Part shown: piece by piece, positions 8,784 through 16,584 of the stretch
Position numbering within the stretch: the stretch's first letter is position 1
Layout: each line of letters opens with the position of its first letter
Source: Acidimicrobiales bacterium
GTDB taxonomy: Bacteria > Actinomycetota > Acidimicrobiia > Acidimicrobiales > MedAcidi-G1
Direction of reading: 5' to 3'
DNA: 64,000 bases
NCBI GenBank assembly: GCA_022452145.1
Contig: JAKURY010000010.1
Location: 1-64,000 of the forward strand
Program-made: the position numbers and the translations under genes
Notes under the pieces: generated by a model
Seen by the model: the letters and a program-made list of their open reading frames with translations, nothing else
What the model was told of the DNA's origin: nothing
Databases searched by the model: none

Positions 8784-8812
8784 TTCACATGCAATGCACC
8801 ATTGGCTACTGT
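8784..8812 (+). promoter_or_regulatory. Candidate promoter with internal inverted repeat, phnD operon
   Basis: TTCACA (8784-8789) and TACTGT (8807-8812) are spaced exactly 17 bp, a good sigma-70-class arrangement. A perfect inverted repeat, CAATG-CAC-CATTG (8792-8804), sits between them where a repressor would block polymerase. The predicted start near 8819 leaves a leader of about 40 nt carrying GGGGAGGA before the phnD ATG. Confidence 0.5.
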
Positions 8813-8859
8813 CGCTTCGTCGGCGAACCAACGAGGGCTCGCCACGAAGGGGAGGACCC

Positions 8860-9927
8860 ATGAAGATCCGTTCGCTGTTCGCCGCCCTACTGGCCCTGGT
8901 GATGATCGCCACGGGCTGTTCCAGTGATGGAGGCGGTGCCGCCGGAGACGGCACCTGGCCGTCCGAGATCACATTCGGGTTCGTCCCCAGCTCGGAGCAG
9001 GAATCGCTCCAGGACGACATCCAGCCGTTCATGGACGTGCTCAGCGACGCCCTCGGCATCAAGGTCAACGGCGTGGTGACCACCGACTACACCGGCCTGG
9101 TCATCGCCATGGGCACCGGCAAGGCCGACCTGGGTGCCTTCGGGCCGTTCGGCTACACGCTGGCCCAGCAGCAGTTCGGCAACATGGAGGTGCTCATCCA
9201 GGCCGTCCGCTACGGAGCCGCCACCTACCACGGCCAGTGGATGACCAACGACCCGTCGTTGTGCGACTCCGCTCCGGAGTCGGCCACGGCGCTGGAGAAC
9301 ACGGCCAAGGGCGTCCAGCAGGTCGGGGCGCTCGACGCCGTGGCACTGCAGGTCGGCGTCTACTTCGGCGACTCCGGCAAGGCCCTGGGCGAGTCGGTGG
9401 ACGCCGGCGACGTGTCTCCGGGTTCGTCCTGCATGGCCGACCTGGCCAAGATCAAGGGCAAGCGGGTGGCGTTCACCTCGGAGTCCTCCACCTCGGGCTA
9501 CCTGTTCCCGGCCCTGCAGCTCATCGAGGCCGGGATCGACCCGGTCAACGACATCACGCCGATCTTCACCGGCGGACACGATGCCGCTGTCGTCGCCGTC
9601 TACAACGGCGACGCCGACGTCGGCGTGTCCTACGACGACGCCCGTCGCTCGCTCCGCAAGGAGAAGACCGACGTGGGCGACAAGGTGATCGTGTTCAACA
9701 TCACCTCGGAGGTACCCAACGACGTGGTGGCCGCCAGCACGCTGCTGCCGACCTCGCTCAGGACGGCCATCTACGACGCCATCTACGCCTACCTCGAAAC
9801 CGACGAGGGCGAGGCGGTCTTCGACGAGACCTACGGCTGGACGTCGATCCGCCGGGCCGTCGAGTCCGACTTCGACGTCGTGCGCCAGGCCGCCGAGGCC
9901 CTGGGCATCACCGAGCCTCTGGGCTGA
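8860..9927 (+). CDS. Phosphate/phosphite/phosphonate ABC transporter, substrate-binding lipoprotein (PhnD family)
   Basis: A 355-residue exported lipoprotein. MKIRSLFAALLALVMIATGC is a signal peptide ending in a lipobox Cys at residue 20. The mature part begins ITFGFVPSSEQ, like PhnD/PtxB. ADLGAFGPFGYTLAQ, and TSESSTSGYLFPAL containing the STSG ligand-binding motif, are family signatures. It would capture phosphonate, phosphite or a similar anion outside the membrane and pass it to the PhnC-PhnE importer encoded next. ATG 8860 has a strong GGGGAGGA site 4 nt upstream. No C-P lyase, phosphonatase or phosphite dehydrogenase lies nearby, so the substrate is open. Confidence 0.9.
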   Translation: MKIRSLFAALLALVMIATGCSSDGGGAAGDGTWPSEITFGFVPSSEQESLQDDIQPFMDVLSDALGIKVNGVVTTDYTGLVIAMGTGKADLGAFGPFGYTLAQQQFGNMEVLIQAVRYGAATYHGQWMTNDPSLCDSAPESATALENTAKGVQQVGALDAVALQVGVYFGDSGKALGESVDAGDVSPGSSCMADLAKIKGKRVAFTSESSTSGYLFPALQLIEAGIDPVNDITPIFTGGHDAAVVAVYNGDADVGVSYDDARRSLRKEKTDVGDKVIVFNITSEVPNDVVAASTLLPTSLRTAIYDAIYAYLETDEGEAVFDETYGWTSIRRAVESDFDVVRQAAEALGITEPLG

Positions 9928-9973
9928 CCAGACGACGGGAACCGACGACCACGACCAGACCGACGCCCGGACC

Positions 9974-10756
9974 GTGATCCGGTTCGACGACGTCTCGGTG
10001 ACCTACCGGGGCGGCGTCCGGGCGCTGCGCAACGTCGATCTCAGGATCGACGACGGCGAGTTCGTCGTGGTCGTCGGGCTCTCGGGAGCGGGCAAGTCCA
10101 CGCTCCTGCGGGCCCTGAACGGCCTGGTCCCGGCCACTTCGGGGTCGATAACCATCGACGGGACCGAGGTGGTCGGCGCCGGCAGCGCAGAACTGCGCAC
10201 CATCCGATCCCGGATCGGGATGATCTTCCAGACGTTCAACCTGGTGAACCGCACCTCGGTCCTGAACAACGTGCTGATGGGTCGGCTGGCATCGGTCCCG
10301 GCGTGGCGCTCCACTATCGGCCTCTGGCCGGCACCGGACAGGGAGATCGCCATGCGGGCGCTCGAGCGGGTGGGCATCGTGGAGAAGGCGTACGTCCGTG
10401 CCGCCAACCTCTCGGGCGGCCAACAGCAGAGGGTGGGCATCGCCAGGGCCCTGGCACAGGAGCCGTCGGTGATGCTGGCCGACGAGCCGGTCGCCGCCCT
10501 GGATCCGGTGACCAGCCGCCAGGTCATGGGAGACCTTCGGCGCATCAACCGGGAACTTGGAATCACCACCCTGGTGAACCTCCACTTCCTGGACCTGGCC
10601 CGGGAGTTCGGCCGCCGCCTCGTCGGGCTTCGGGACGGAGAGGTGGTGTTCGACGGCGACATCTCCGATGTGACCGACGAGACGTTCCGGAACATCTACG
10701 GTCGGGCGATCACCGACGACGACCTTCTGGCCGTCGATGGTGAACCCTCGGAGTGA
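9974..10756 (+). CDS. phnC: Phosphonate-type ABC transporter ATP-binding protein
   Basis: A 260-residue ABC ATPase. It has Walker A GLSGAGKSTLL near residues 35-45, the signature LSGGQQQRVGIARAL, Walker B VMLADEP and the switch His in VNLHFLDLAREF. GMIFQTFNLVNRTSVLNNVL is characteristic of PhnC, which energises uptake through PhnE. It starts at GTG 9974. Its TGA overlaps the first phnE start in a GTGA tetranucleotide, so the two are translationally coupled. Confidence 0.92.
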   Translation: MIRFDDVSVTYRGGVRALRNVDLRIDDGEFVVVVGLSGAGKSTLLRALNGLVPATSGSITIDGTEVVGAGSAELRTIRSRIGMIFQTFNLVNRTSVLNNVLMGRLASVPAWRSTIGLWPAPDREIAMRALERVGIVEKAYVRAANLSGGQQQRVGIARALAQEPSVMLADEPVAALDPVTSRQVMGDLRRINRELGITTLVNLHFLDLAREFGRRLVGLRDGEVVFDGDISDVTDETFRNIYGRAITDDDLLAVDGEPSE

Positions 10757-11550
10757 ACGGAGAGTCGGCCGGCGGCCGCCCCACCCGACCCCGTCCCGGT
10801 GTCCGCACCTGGGCGGTGGTCGGTGCCATCGTCGCCTACACGGTCTTCGCCGGACGCCAGGTCGACTTCGACCTCTCCACGTTCTGGAACGTCTGGTCGA
10901 ACCCGCTCTGGGAGAAGTTCTGGCCGGTCCCGTGGGACTGGGTCCTGGACAGGCACAACGTTCTCGACCCGCTGGTGGAGACGTTCCAGATCGCCGTGGT
11001 GGCGACGCTGGTCGGCTGCGGCCTGGCCCTGCCGCTGGCCTTCACCATGTCGCCGCTGACCTCGCCCAACCGTCCGACCCTGGTGGTCAGCCGGTCGGTC
11101 ATGAACGTGGTCCGGGCGGTACCGGACCTGTTCTGGGCGAAGCTCCTGGTCACCGCCGTGGGTATCGGGGCGTTCGCCGGCTCGTGGGCCCTGTCGGTGT
11201 TCTCGCTGGCCGTGATGGTGAAGCTGTTCAGCGAGACGGTGGACGGCGCCGATCCCAGACCGCTGGAGGCGGCCCGGGCGAGTGGTGGCCGACACCTGGC
11301 GGTGGTCAGGACCGGGGTCCTTCCCACGGTGCTGCCCGAGTACGTCGCCTACGCCCTGTACGTGTTCGAGTTGAACATCCGCGCATCGGTGGTGCTGGGC
11401 CTGGTGGGCGCCGGTGGCATAGGCCGGGTGATCGAGGCCCAACGCCAGTACTTCCGATTCGACAGGGTGCTCGGCATCCTCATGCTCGTGTTAGTGGTCG
11501 TATTCGTGATCGAGCAGGTCAGCGTGGCCATCCGAAGGCGGCTGGTCTGA
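10753..11550 (+). CDS. phnE: Phosphonate-type ABC transporter permease, first copy
   Basis: A 265-residue inner-membrane permease with about six hydrophobic segments. The binding-protein-dependent transport signature EAARASGGRHLAVVRTGVLP contacts the ATPase. Residues about 70-95 (ETFQIAVVATLVGCGLALPLA) match PhnE. It starts at GTG 10753, overlapping the phnC stop by 4 nt. A second, distinct permease follows one base after its stop, and the two probably form a heterodimeric channel. Confidence 0.9.
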   Translation: MNGESAGGRPTRPRPGVRTWAVVGAIVAYTVFAGRQVDFDLSTFWNVWSNPLWEKFWPVPWDWVLDRHNVLDPLVETFQIAVVATLVGCGLALPLAFTMSPLTSPNRPTLVVSRSVMNVVRAVPDLFWAKLLVTAVGIGAFAGSWALSVFSLAVMVKLFSETVDGADPRPLEAARASGGRHLAVVRTGVLPTVLPEYVAYALYVFELNIRASVVLGLVGAGGIGRVIEAQRQYFRFDRVLGILMLVLVVVFVIEQVSVAIRRRLV

Positions 11551-11551
11551 C

Positions 11552-12445
11552 GTGACGACCGACCCGGTGGCCGCAACCGACGGCCGGCCGGCGGCGCCGA
11601 CCGGGGTGGCCCGGCGCCGCTGGACGGCGGCAGGCCTGCTGGTCGTCGCCGTCGGGTGGTCCCTCTCAGGCCTGGACGTGACCCTGGATCGCCTGCTCGG
11701 CGCCCCGGGCGACGCCTGGGACATCTTCCGTCGCATGTTCCCACCGGCCTTCGGCGAGGCCGCCGAACGGGGCGTGGTCGGCAAGGTGTTCGAGTCGGTC
11801 CACATCGCCTGGATCGGCACGCTCATAGGCGCCCTGTTCTCCCTACCCCTGGCCTTCCTGGCGGCCGGCAACGTCGCACCGGCATGGGTCCGTGCTCCTG
11901 TCCGCCAGCTGTTCAACGTGATCCGGGCCGTCCCCGAGCTGATCCTGGCCGTGATCCTCATCCCGATCACCGGCCTGGGCCCGTGGGCCGGGGCACTGGC
12001 CATCGGCGTGCACTCGGTGGGGACCCTGGGCAAGTGGGCCACCGAGGCCATCGAGGGGATCGACGACGGGCCGTTGGAGGCCGTGGCCGCCACCGGGGGC
12101 CGCTGGGCATCGGAGATGCGCTGGGGCGTGCTGCCCCAGATCCTGCCGGTGGTGACCTCGCAGTGGCTGTTCCGGTTCGAGATCAACGTCCGGGCCTCGG
12201 CCGTGCTGGGCATGATCGGTGCCGGCGGCGTGGGCTCCGAACTGGTGTCGCAGCTGGTGTTCCGGAACTTCCCGGCCGTGGGCGCCGTGCTGGCCATGAC
12301 CGTCGTGGTGGTGCTGACCATCGACACCATCTCGGCAGCCGTCCGGCGGCGAATCATCCGGGGCACCGGCCGGGCACCGGGCGACGGAATGGACGAGGAC
12401 CGGAACGCCGCCGTGCTGGCCGACCTGACCGGGTTCGGCCGCTGA
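11552..12445 (+). CDS. phnE: Phosphonate-type ABC transporter permease, second copy
   Basis: A 297-residue permease paralogous to the preceding gene, with SVHIAWIGTLIGALFSLPLA, RAVPELILAVI and the EAA-loop EAVAATGGRWASEMRWGVLP. It begins with GTG 11552, one base after the first permease. Paired PhnE proteins are common in PhnCDE importers for phosphonate, phosphite and hypophosphite. It ends the transporter operon. A ROK kinase starts 36 nt later but seems to have its own leaderless promoter. Confidence 0.9.
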   Translation: MTTDPVAATDGRPAAPTGVARRRWTAAGLLVVAVGWSLSGLDVTLDRLLGAPGDAWDIFRRMFPPAFGEAAERGVVGKVFESVHIAWIGTLIGALFSLPLAFLAAGNVAPAWVRAPVRQLFNVIRAVPELILAVILIPITGLGPWAGALAIGVHSVGTLGKWATEAIEGIDDGPLEAVAATGGRWASEMRWGVLPQILPVVTSQWLFRFEINVRASAVLGMIGAGGVGSELVSQLVFRNFPAVGAVLAMTVVVVLTIDTISAAVRRRIIRGTGRAPGDGMDEDRNAAVLADLTGFGR

Positions 12446-12481
12446 GTCCCGCCCCGTCGGGTTTCTCCTAGCCTCGGGGCC

Positions 12482-13420
12482 ATGCTGATCGGCATCGACG
12501 TCGGGGGAACCAAGGCATCGGCCCTGCTGGTCGATCCGGCGACGGACGCCATCGTCGACAGGGAGCTGACCTCCAGCGACGGGGACGGACCCACGCTGGT
12601 CGGGAAGCTGGCCGCGATGGCGGGCAGCCTCCGGGAACGCAGCCCTACCCCGGTCAGCGCCGTGGGCCTGGGCATCGCCGGACTGGCCGAACGGTCGGGC
12701 ACGGTGGCCTGGTCGCCGAACCTGCGCAGCGCCGTCGGCCACCCCGTGGGCCCCGACCTGGAACGGGCCCTCGGGCTGCCGGTGGCCGTCGGCAACGACG
12801 CCACCACCGCCACGCTCGCCGAGGCCAGGCTGGGAGCGGGCCGTGGATGCGACGACTTCGCACTGATCACTCTAGGTACGGGTATCGGAGGAGGCTTCGT
12901 CCTCGGGGGACGCCTGCAGCGGGGAGCCCACGGCTTCTCAGGGGAGCCGGGTCACATGGTGGTGTCGGCCGACGGCCCGGTCCACGTCACGGGACAACGT
13001 GGGCCCTGGGAGTACTACGCGTCGGGGAGCGCCCTGGGACGCCTCGGCAGCGAGGCGGCGTCGGCCGGGGCCTTCGACCGGGGGGTGGCCCTGGCCGGCT
13101 CCCCCGACGCCGTCACCGGATTCCACGTCATCGAGGCGCTAGCCGACGGCGACCCGCAGGCCGCTTCCGTGTTCGACCGATGGTGCACAGAGGTGGCACG
13201 GGGGGTGGCCAACCTGGTCGTGCTCCTCGACCTCCAGCGTGTGGTGCTGGGTGGTGGGCTGGCCGAGGTGGGTGAGCCGCTGCGGGCCGGCGTCGACTCC
13301 GCCATGGGAGGCCTGGTGGCGGGGGCCGATTCCCGGCCGCCGGTTGAGGTGGTGCTGGCGCAGCTGGGAGCTGACGCCGGGGCGCTGGGTGCAGCGCTCC
13401 TGGCCGGCGACCCGGACTGA
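12482..13420 (+). CDS. ROK-family sugar kinase (glucokinase-like) lacking the usual zinc-site cysteines
   Basis: A 312-residue ROK protein. IGIDVGGTKASALLVD is the ATP phosphate-1 motif. GLGIAGL, VGNDATTATLAEARLGAG and TLGTGIGGGFVLGGRL match the sugar- and ATP-binding core, with HGFSGEPGHM carrying the conserved EpGH. ROK kinases normally continue with a CxCGxxGCxE zinc site. Here that stretch reads HVTGQRGPWEYYASG, keeping the G, the E and YASG but none of the cysteines. It would phosphorylate glucose or a related sugar. TAGCCT 8 nt before ATG suggests a leaderless transcript. It may be independent of the upstream importer. Confidence 0.85.
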   Translation: MLIGIDVGGTKASALLVDPATDAIVDRELTSSDGDGPTLVGKLAAMAGSLRERSPTPVSAVGLGIAGLAERSGTVAWSPNLRSAVGHPVGPDLERALGLPVAVGNDATTATLAEARLGAGRGCDDFALITLGTGIGGGFVLGGRLQRGAHGFSGEPGHMVVSADGPVHVTGQRGPWEYYASGSALGRLGSEAASAGAFDRGVALAGSPDAVTGFHVIEALADGDPQAASVFDRWCTEVARGVANLVVLLDLQRVVLGGGLAEVGEPLRAGVDSAMGGLVAGADSRPPVEVVLAQLGADAGALGAALLAGDPD

Positions 13421-13441
13421 CCGGACCGGCTACGGGGACCT

Positions 13442-13505
13442 ACGTCAGAGGCGGGAGCGCGGAGAGCCCAGCGACGTCAGAGGCGGGAGCGCAGGAAGCC
13501 CACGG
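13442..13505. repeat. 32-bp tandem duplication covering the 3' end of the hydrolase gene
   Basis: 13442-13473 and 13474-13505 are near-identical copies; both begin acgtcagaggcgggagcgc. The second copy contains the real end of the dienelactone hydrolase gene, reading R-S-R-L-stop on the minus strand. The first copy repeats that same ending downstream of the stop. The duplication fills the gap between two converging genes. Confidence 0.9.
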
Positions 13506-14166
13506 TACGGCCCCAGGCCGTGGCGGCCGCGGCCTCGTCCCAGGTGCCCAGGGGGTTCTCCTCGTTGGCGAAGCCGTGCCCGGTGCCCTCGTACACGTGG
13601 AACACCACGTCGCGGCCCGCCTCCCTGAGCTCGGCACCCAGGGCGTTGATGGCCTCCGGCGGGAAGAAGTCGTCGTTCTCGGCCAGGTGGCCCTCGACGG
13701 CGGCCGACAGGCCGGACCAATCGGGTGCGCCGTCGCCCAGCGGTGCCCCGTAGAAGGGTGCGGCGGCAGCCACCCGGTCACCCTCCAGGGCGGCGATCAG
13801 CAGGGTGAGCATCCCGCCCATGCAGAAGCCGGTCACCCCGACGGCGTCGCCGGTGGTGGCGTCGTGGTCCAGCAGGAAGTCGATGGCCGCCGACATGTCC
13901 CGAGCCGCCTGTTCGGGGGGCAGGCCCGTCATGAGCTCCCCGGCTCTGTCCATCTCCGTGTGCTCGGCCATCTCCCCGTGGTACAGGTCGGGGGCCAGGG
14001 CCACGAAGCCCTCGCCGGCCAGGCGATCGCAGACCCCCTTGATCTGGGGGACCAGGCCCCACCACTCCTGGAGCACGACCACGCCAGGTCCGCTACCGGT
14101 CTCGGGCACCACCAGGTAGCCGCCCGCCGTCGTCCCGTTGGCCGGGAACTCCACCATCACACCCAT
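13477..14166 (-). CDS. Dienelactone hydrolase family protein
   Basis: A 229-residue alpha/beta hydrolase. GFCMGG carries the Cys nucleophile (Cys115), an Asp lies in LAENDDFFPPEA, and the His is in GTGHGFAN. This is the Cys-Asp-His triad of dienelactone hydrolases. LQEWWGLVPQIKGVCDRLA is a typical oxyanion-side segment. The natural substrate may be a lactone or ester; chlorocatechol genes are absent. Several in-frame starts are possible. ATG 14166 and ATG 14193 are each preceded by the same GGAGGCGACG, a small 27-bp direct repeat. I chose 14166 because conservation begins there. Confidence 0.88.
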   Translation of the reverse strand: MGVMVEFPANGTTAGGYLVVPETGSGPGVVVLQEWWGLVPQIKGVCDRLAGEGFVALAPDLYHGEMAEHTEMDRAGELMTGLPPEQAARDMSAAIDFLLDHDATTGDAVGVTGFCMGGMLTLLIAALEGDRVAAAAPFYGAPLGDGAPDWSGLSAAVEGHLAENDDFFPPEAINALGAELREAGRDVVFHVYEGTGHGFANEENPLGTWDEAAAATAWGRTVGFLRSRL

Positions 14167-14335
14167 CGTCGCCTCCTGATCGTCCTCGCCCATCGTCGCC
14201 TCCGTCATCCGGGGACACGAACATAGGCCACCTGAGCCGCAGCCCGTCAGGACCCGGACCCGACCAACCCAGACCCCGACCAAGCCCCGGACCATCGGGC
14301 AGACTGCACCGACGACCCGAGACCCGAAGGGCCCC

Positions 14336-14728
14336 ATGTCGATAGCCGACGAGAGGTACGTGCGCCTCACGACGTGGACCGCCGATGGCCGACCCAAGCA
14401 TGTACCGGTATGGATCACCGCCGTCGGCAGGGATCAGGTCGGCTTCACCACCGGCTCGGACTCCTGGAAGGTCCGCAGGATCCGACGGAATCCGCAGGTG
14501 CGGATCCAGGCCAGCGACACCGGGGGGACAATCGTCAACGGCTCGACCCCCCGCACGGGAACGGCCCGACTCGGCGACGCCGACGAGTTGGCAGCGGTCC
14601 GCACCGCCATCCGCCGCAAGTACGGGTTCGGGGTCGTCGTCGTCGTCGTCTGGTTCATGGGCGCCATCGGTCGCCTCGCCGGCAGGGGTGCCGCCGCCGA
14701 TTGCGCCCTGGTGATCACCCTCGACTGA
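14336..14728 (+). CDS. PPOX-class, probably F420-dependent, split beta-barrel protein (Rv2061-like)
   Basis: A 130-residue pyridoxamine-phosphate-oxidase-fold protein. ERYVRLTTWTADGRPKHVPVWI, DQVGFTTGSDSWKVRRIRRNP and VRIQASD follow the order seen in the Rv2061 subgroup of flavin/deazaflavin-dependent enzymes. Its role would be F420- or FMN-dependent reduction, or cofactor binding; the substrate is unknown. Near residue 101 it carries a run of six valines from a GTC trinucleotide repeat (about 14633-14650). It is divergent from the hydrolase gene and upstream of a tRNA. The 170-bp gap before it shows no clear ribosome site. Confidence 0.8.
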   Translation: MSIADERYVRLTTWTADGRPKHVPVWITAVGRDQVGFTTGSDSWKVRRIRRNPQVRIQASDTGGTIVNGSTPRTGTARLGDADELAAVRTAIRRKYGFGVVVVVVWFMGAIGRLAGRGAAADCALVITLD

Positions 14729-14762
14729 ACACCGACGTTCGCGCCCGCCCAGCCTTGCCCGA

Positions 14763-14777
14763 CTACCGGACCGGTAG
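14763..14777. promoter_or_regulatory. 15-bp perfect palindrome upstream of tRNA-Arg
   Basis: CTACCGG-A-CCGGTAG has 7-bp arms around one base. It lies 14 nt before the tRNA and overlaps a TAGCCT hexamer that could be its -10 box. It could be an operator, or the terminator stem of the preceding gene. Confidence 0.35.
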
Positions 14778-14791
14778 CCTGACCCGTCCCG

Positions 14792-14866
14792 GCCCCTGTA
14801 GCTCAGCGGATAGAGCATCGGCCTCCGGAGCCGTGTGCGTGGGTTCGAGTCCCGCCAGGGGCGCCA
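14792..14866 (+). tRNA. tRNA-Arg, anticodon CCG
   Basis: It folds by eye into a full cloverleaf. The 7-bp acceptor GCCCCTG/CAGGGGC is perfect. The D stem is GCTC/GAGC. The anticodon stem is CGGC/GCCG with one mismatch at its top, and the loop CTCCGGA gives anticodon CCG. The variable loop has four bases. The T stem GTGGG/CCCGC closes TTCGAGT. Discriminator G and an encoded CCA complete it. It reads CGG arginine codons, which are common in this GC-rich DNA. Confidence 0.95.
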
Positions 14867-14870
14867 CCAG

Positions 14871-14901
14871 GGCACCGTCACCCAGAGCGGAAGACGGTGC
14901 C
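14871..14901 (+). terminator. Hairpin terminator after tRNA-Arg
   Basis: GGCACCGTC (14871-14879) and GACGGTGCC (14893-14901) form a perfect 9-bp stem with a 13-nt loop, beginning 4 nt after the tRNA CCA end. No T-tract follows, as is usual for high-GC actinobacterial hairpins. Confidence 0.6.
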
Positions 14902-14958
14902 TCCGTCGCGCCCGGCCCGGATCCGGGCACAACCGGGGCCGTGGCTAGGGTGACGTGG

Positions 14959-16113
14959 ATGGCCGCGCAGCGCGAGAAGTGGTCCTTCCAGTGGAAGGAG
15001 CTCTACGAGGAGGTCATCGACACCGGCCTCTGCACGGGTTGCGCAGGCTGCGTGATCGCATGTCCCCACGACGTCATCGGCTACGAACACGAACCCGGGA
15101 AGTACACCCCGTTCCACCTCGAGGAGGACCTGGGCGCAACCGACTGCGGCCACGGCCAGAAGGGCTGCACGTCGTGCACGCGCGCCTGTCCCCGGTTCCG
15201 CAACTGGGAGACCGAGGCCGACCAGCACCTGTTCGCACGGGAGCGCCGACCCGACGAGATGTCCGGCATCTACAAGGACGTCCTGCTCACCCGGGCCAGC
15301 GACGACACCGTCCATGCCATGGGCCAGGACGGCGGGCTGGTCTCGGCCATCCTCATCTGGTGCCTCGAGAACGGGATCATCGACGGCGCCCTGACCAGCC
15401 ACCTGGAGAAGCCGGGCGCAGACGGATCGAACAGCTGGAAGGCCATACCGGCGCTGGCCACCGACAGGAAATCGGTGCTGGCCGGTGCGGGCAGCCGCTA
15501 CACCTACTCGGCCAACACGCTGGCCCTGCCCCAGGCGGTCGAACAGGGACTCTCGGCCCTCGCCCTCGTCGGCATGAGCTGCCAGACGTCCATAGGCCCG
15601 GTCATGTGGCACCGCAAGGTCGGCAAGGTCGGCAGGCCGATCAAGCTGAACATCGGCCTGCTCTGCTCCAAGTCGTTCGACGACTCGATCTTCGAGGAGC
15701 TGTTCTGGGCCAAGTACCGCCTCCGCAAGGAGGAGATGGTCAAGATGAACATCAAGGGCGTGTTCCAGATCTGGATGCGCAACGGCGACTACCACGAGGT
15801 GAACCTCAAGGAGTGCCACGCCTGGACCCGCGAGGGGTGCAACCACTGCCCCGACTTCGCCGCCGAGCACGCCGACATCTCGACCGGCGGCATCGGCGAG
15901 AACAACGACTGGACCCTGACGATCGTGCGCACCGAGTTGGGTCGCCAGATCATCATGAGGATGCTCGAAGAAGGCGTGATCGAGGGCAGACCGGGTGACA
16001 GCGACCCGGGTGCCATCGCCCTCATGCACAAGCTGGCAGCCAAGAGCCGGGAGCGGTGGCCGGTATGGGCCAACGAAAGCGCCCGGGTCGGCCTGCCGGC
16101 CAGGGCCGGCTGA
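14959..16113 (+). CDS. Coenzyme F420 hydrogenase/dehydrogenase beta-subunit (FrhB/FdhB) family protein
   Basis: A 384-residue iron-sulfur flavoprotein-like protein. Residues about 22-36 contain CTGCAGCVIACP, a four-Cys [4Fe-4S] ferredoxin motif. A second cluster motif (CGHGQKGCTSCTRACP) lies near residues 59-74. The middle and C-terminal parts match the FrhB N- and C-terminal domains (GQDGGLVSAILIWCLE, GMSCQTSIGP, LCSKSFDD), and CNHCPDFAAEHADIS near the end adds a further Cys pair. Relatives move electrons between F420 (or NADPH) and ferredoxin or a partner enzyme; no partner subunit is adjacent. ATG 14959 lies 7 nt after TAGGGT, suggesting a leaderless start. GTG 14941 is an alternative. Confidence 0.85.
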   Translation: MAAQREKWSFQWKELYEEVIDTGLCTGCAGCVIACPHDVIGYEHEPGKYTPFHLEEDLGATDCGHGQKGCTSCTRACPRFRNWETEADQHLFARERRPDEMSGIYKDVLLTRASDDTVHAMGQDGGLVSAILIWCLENGIIDGALTSHLEKPGADGSNSWKAIPALATDRKSVLAGAGSRYTYSANTLALPQAVEQGLSALALVGMSCQTSIGPVMWHRKVGKVGRPIKLNIGLLCSKSFDDSIFEELFWAKYRLRKEEMVKMNIKGVFQIWMRNGDYHEVNLKECHAWTREGCNHCPDFAAEHADISTGGIGENNDWTLTIVRTELGRQIIMRMLEEGVIEGRPGDSDPGAIALMHKLAAKSRERWPVWANESARVGLPARAG

Positions 16114-16160
16114 ACCCCCGATGCGTGTGCCGATGGGAACCGGCTGAACCGTAGGGCCGG

Positions 16161-16191
16161 CGGTCGGACGGGAACCACCGTCCGCGGACCG
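16161..16191. terminator. Bidirectional hairpin between convergent genes
   Basis: CGGTCGGACGG (16161-16171) pairs with CCGTCC (16178-16183) and, after a 3-base bulge, with GACCG (16187-16191). It lies between an FrhB-like gene and a lipoprotein gene that converge, a natural place for a shared terminator. Confidence 0.5.
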
Positions 16192-16192
16192 A

Positions 16193-16543
16193 TCAGGTGG
16201 CGCAGGCCTCCGTGGCCTCCACGAACCAGCCGTAGTGCTCACCCAGCATCGCCTTGCTCACGTCGTCCCGGTGTTTGTCAATGAAGTCGTCCAGCTCCGT
16301 GAACTCCTCGAACGTGACCGCTGCCTGCACCTGGTCCAGCACGCAGGCACAGAACGTCTTCGCCTTCATCTGGGATAGGTCGTCGTTGGCCGCCATGCAG
16401 GCGGCGACGAACTCCCGCTCCACCAGGCCCTCGCCCGATTCGTCGGCCTGGTCCTCCCAGGAGACCGGCTCACCGGACGACACGCAGCCGGCGGCCAGAA
16501 CAACTACGGCTAGAACGGCGAGAAGGAAACGGAAGCGAATCAC
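16193..16543 (-). CDS. Small putative lipoprotein, function unknown
   Basis: A 116-residue protein. The N-terminus RFRFLLAVLAVVVLAAGC is a signal peptide with a lipobox ending in Cys, so it is probably anchored to the outer face of the membrane. The mature part is acidic, has two further Cys-containing stretches (AACMAANDD and TFCACVLDQV) and a C-terminal Cys, and looks helical. I do not recognise a domain. The start is GTG 16543. It lies 41 nt downstream of the uracil-DNA glycosylase gene on the same strand. Confidence 0.7.
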   Translation of the reverse strand: MIRFRFLLAVLAVVVLAAGCVSSGEPVSWEDQADESGEGLVEREFVAACMAANDDLSQMKAKTFCACVLDQVQAAVTFEEFTELDDFIDKHRDDVSKAMLGEHYGWFVEATEACAT

Positions 16544-16584
16544 GGCGCAGAGGCTATCGGCGGTCCCCCGACCTCCGGCCGGGA

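Noticed and set aside
14374-14958. Upstream extension of the FrhB-like frame through the PPOX gene and the tRNA
   Set aside because: A protein would have to be read through a tRNA gene; the conserved start is at 14959.
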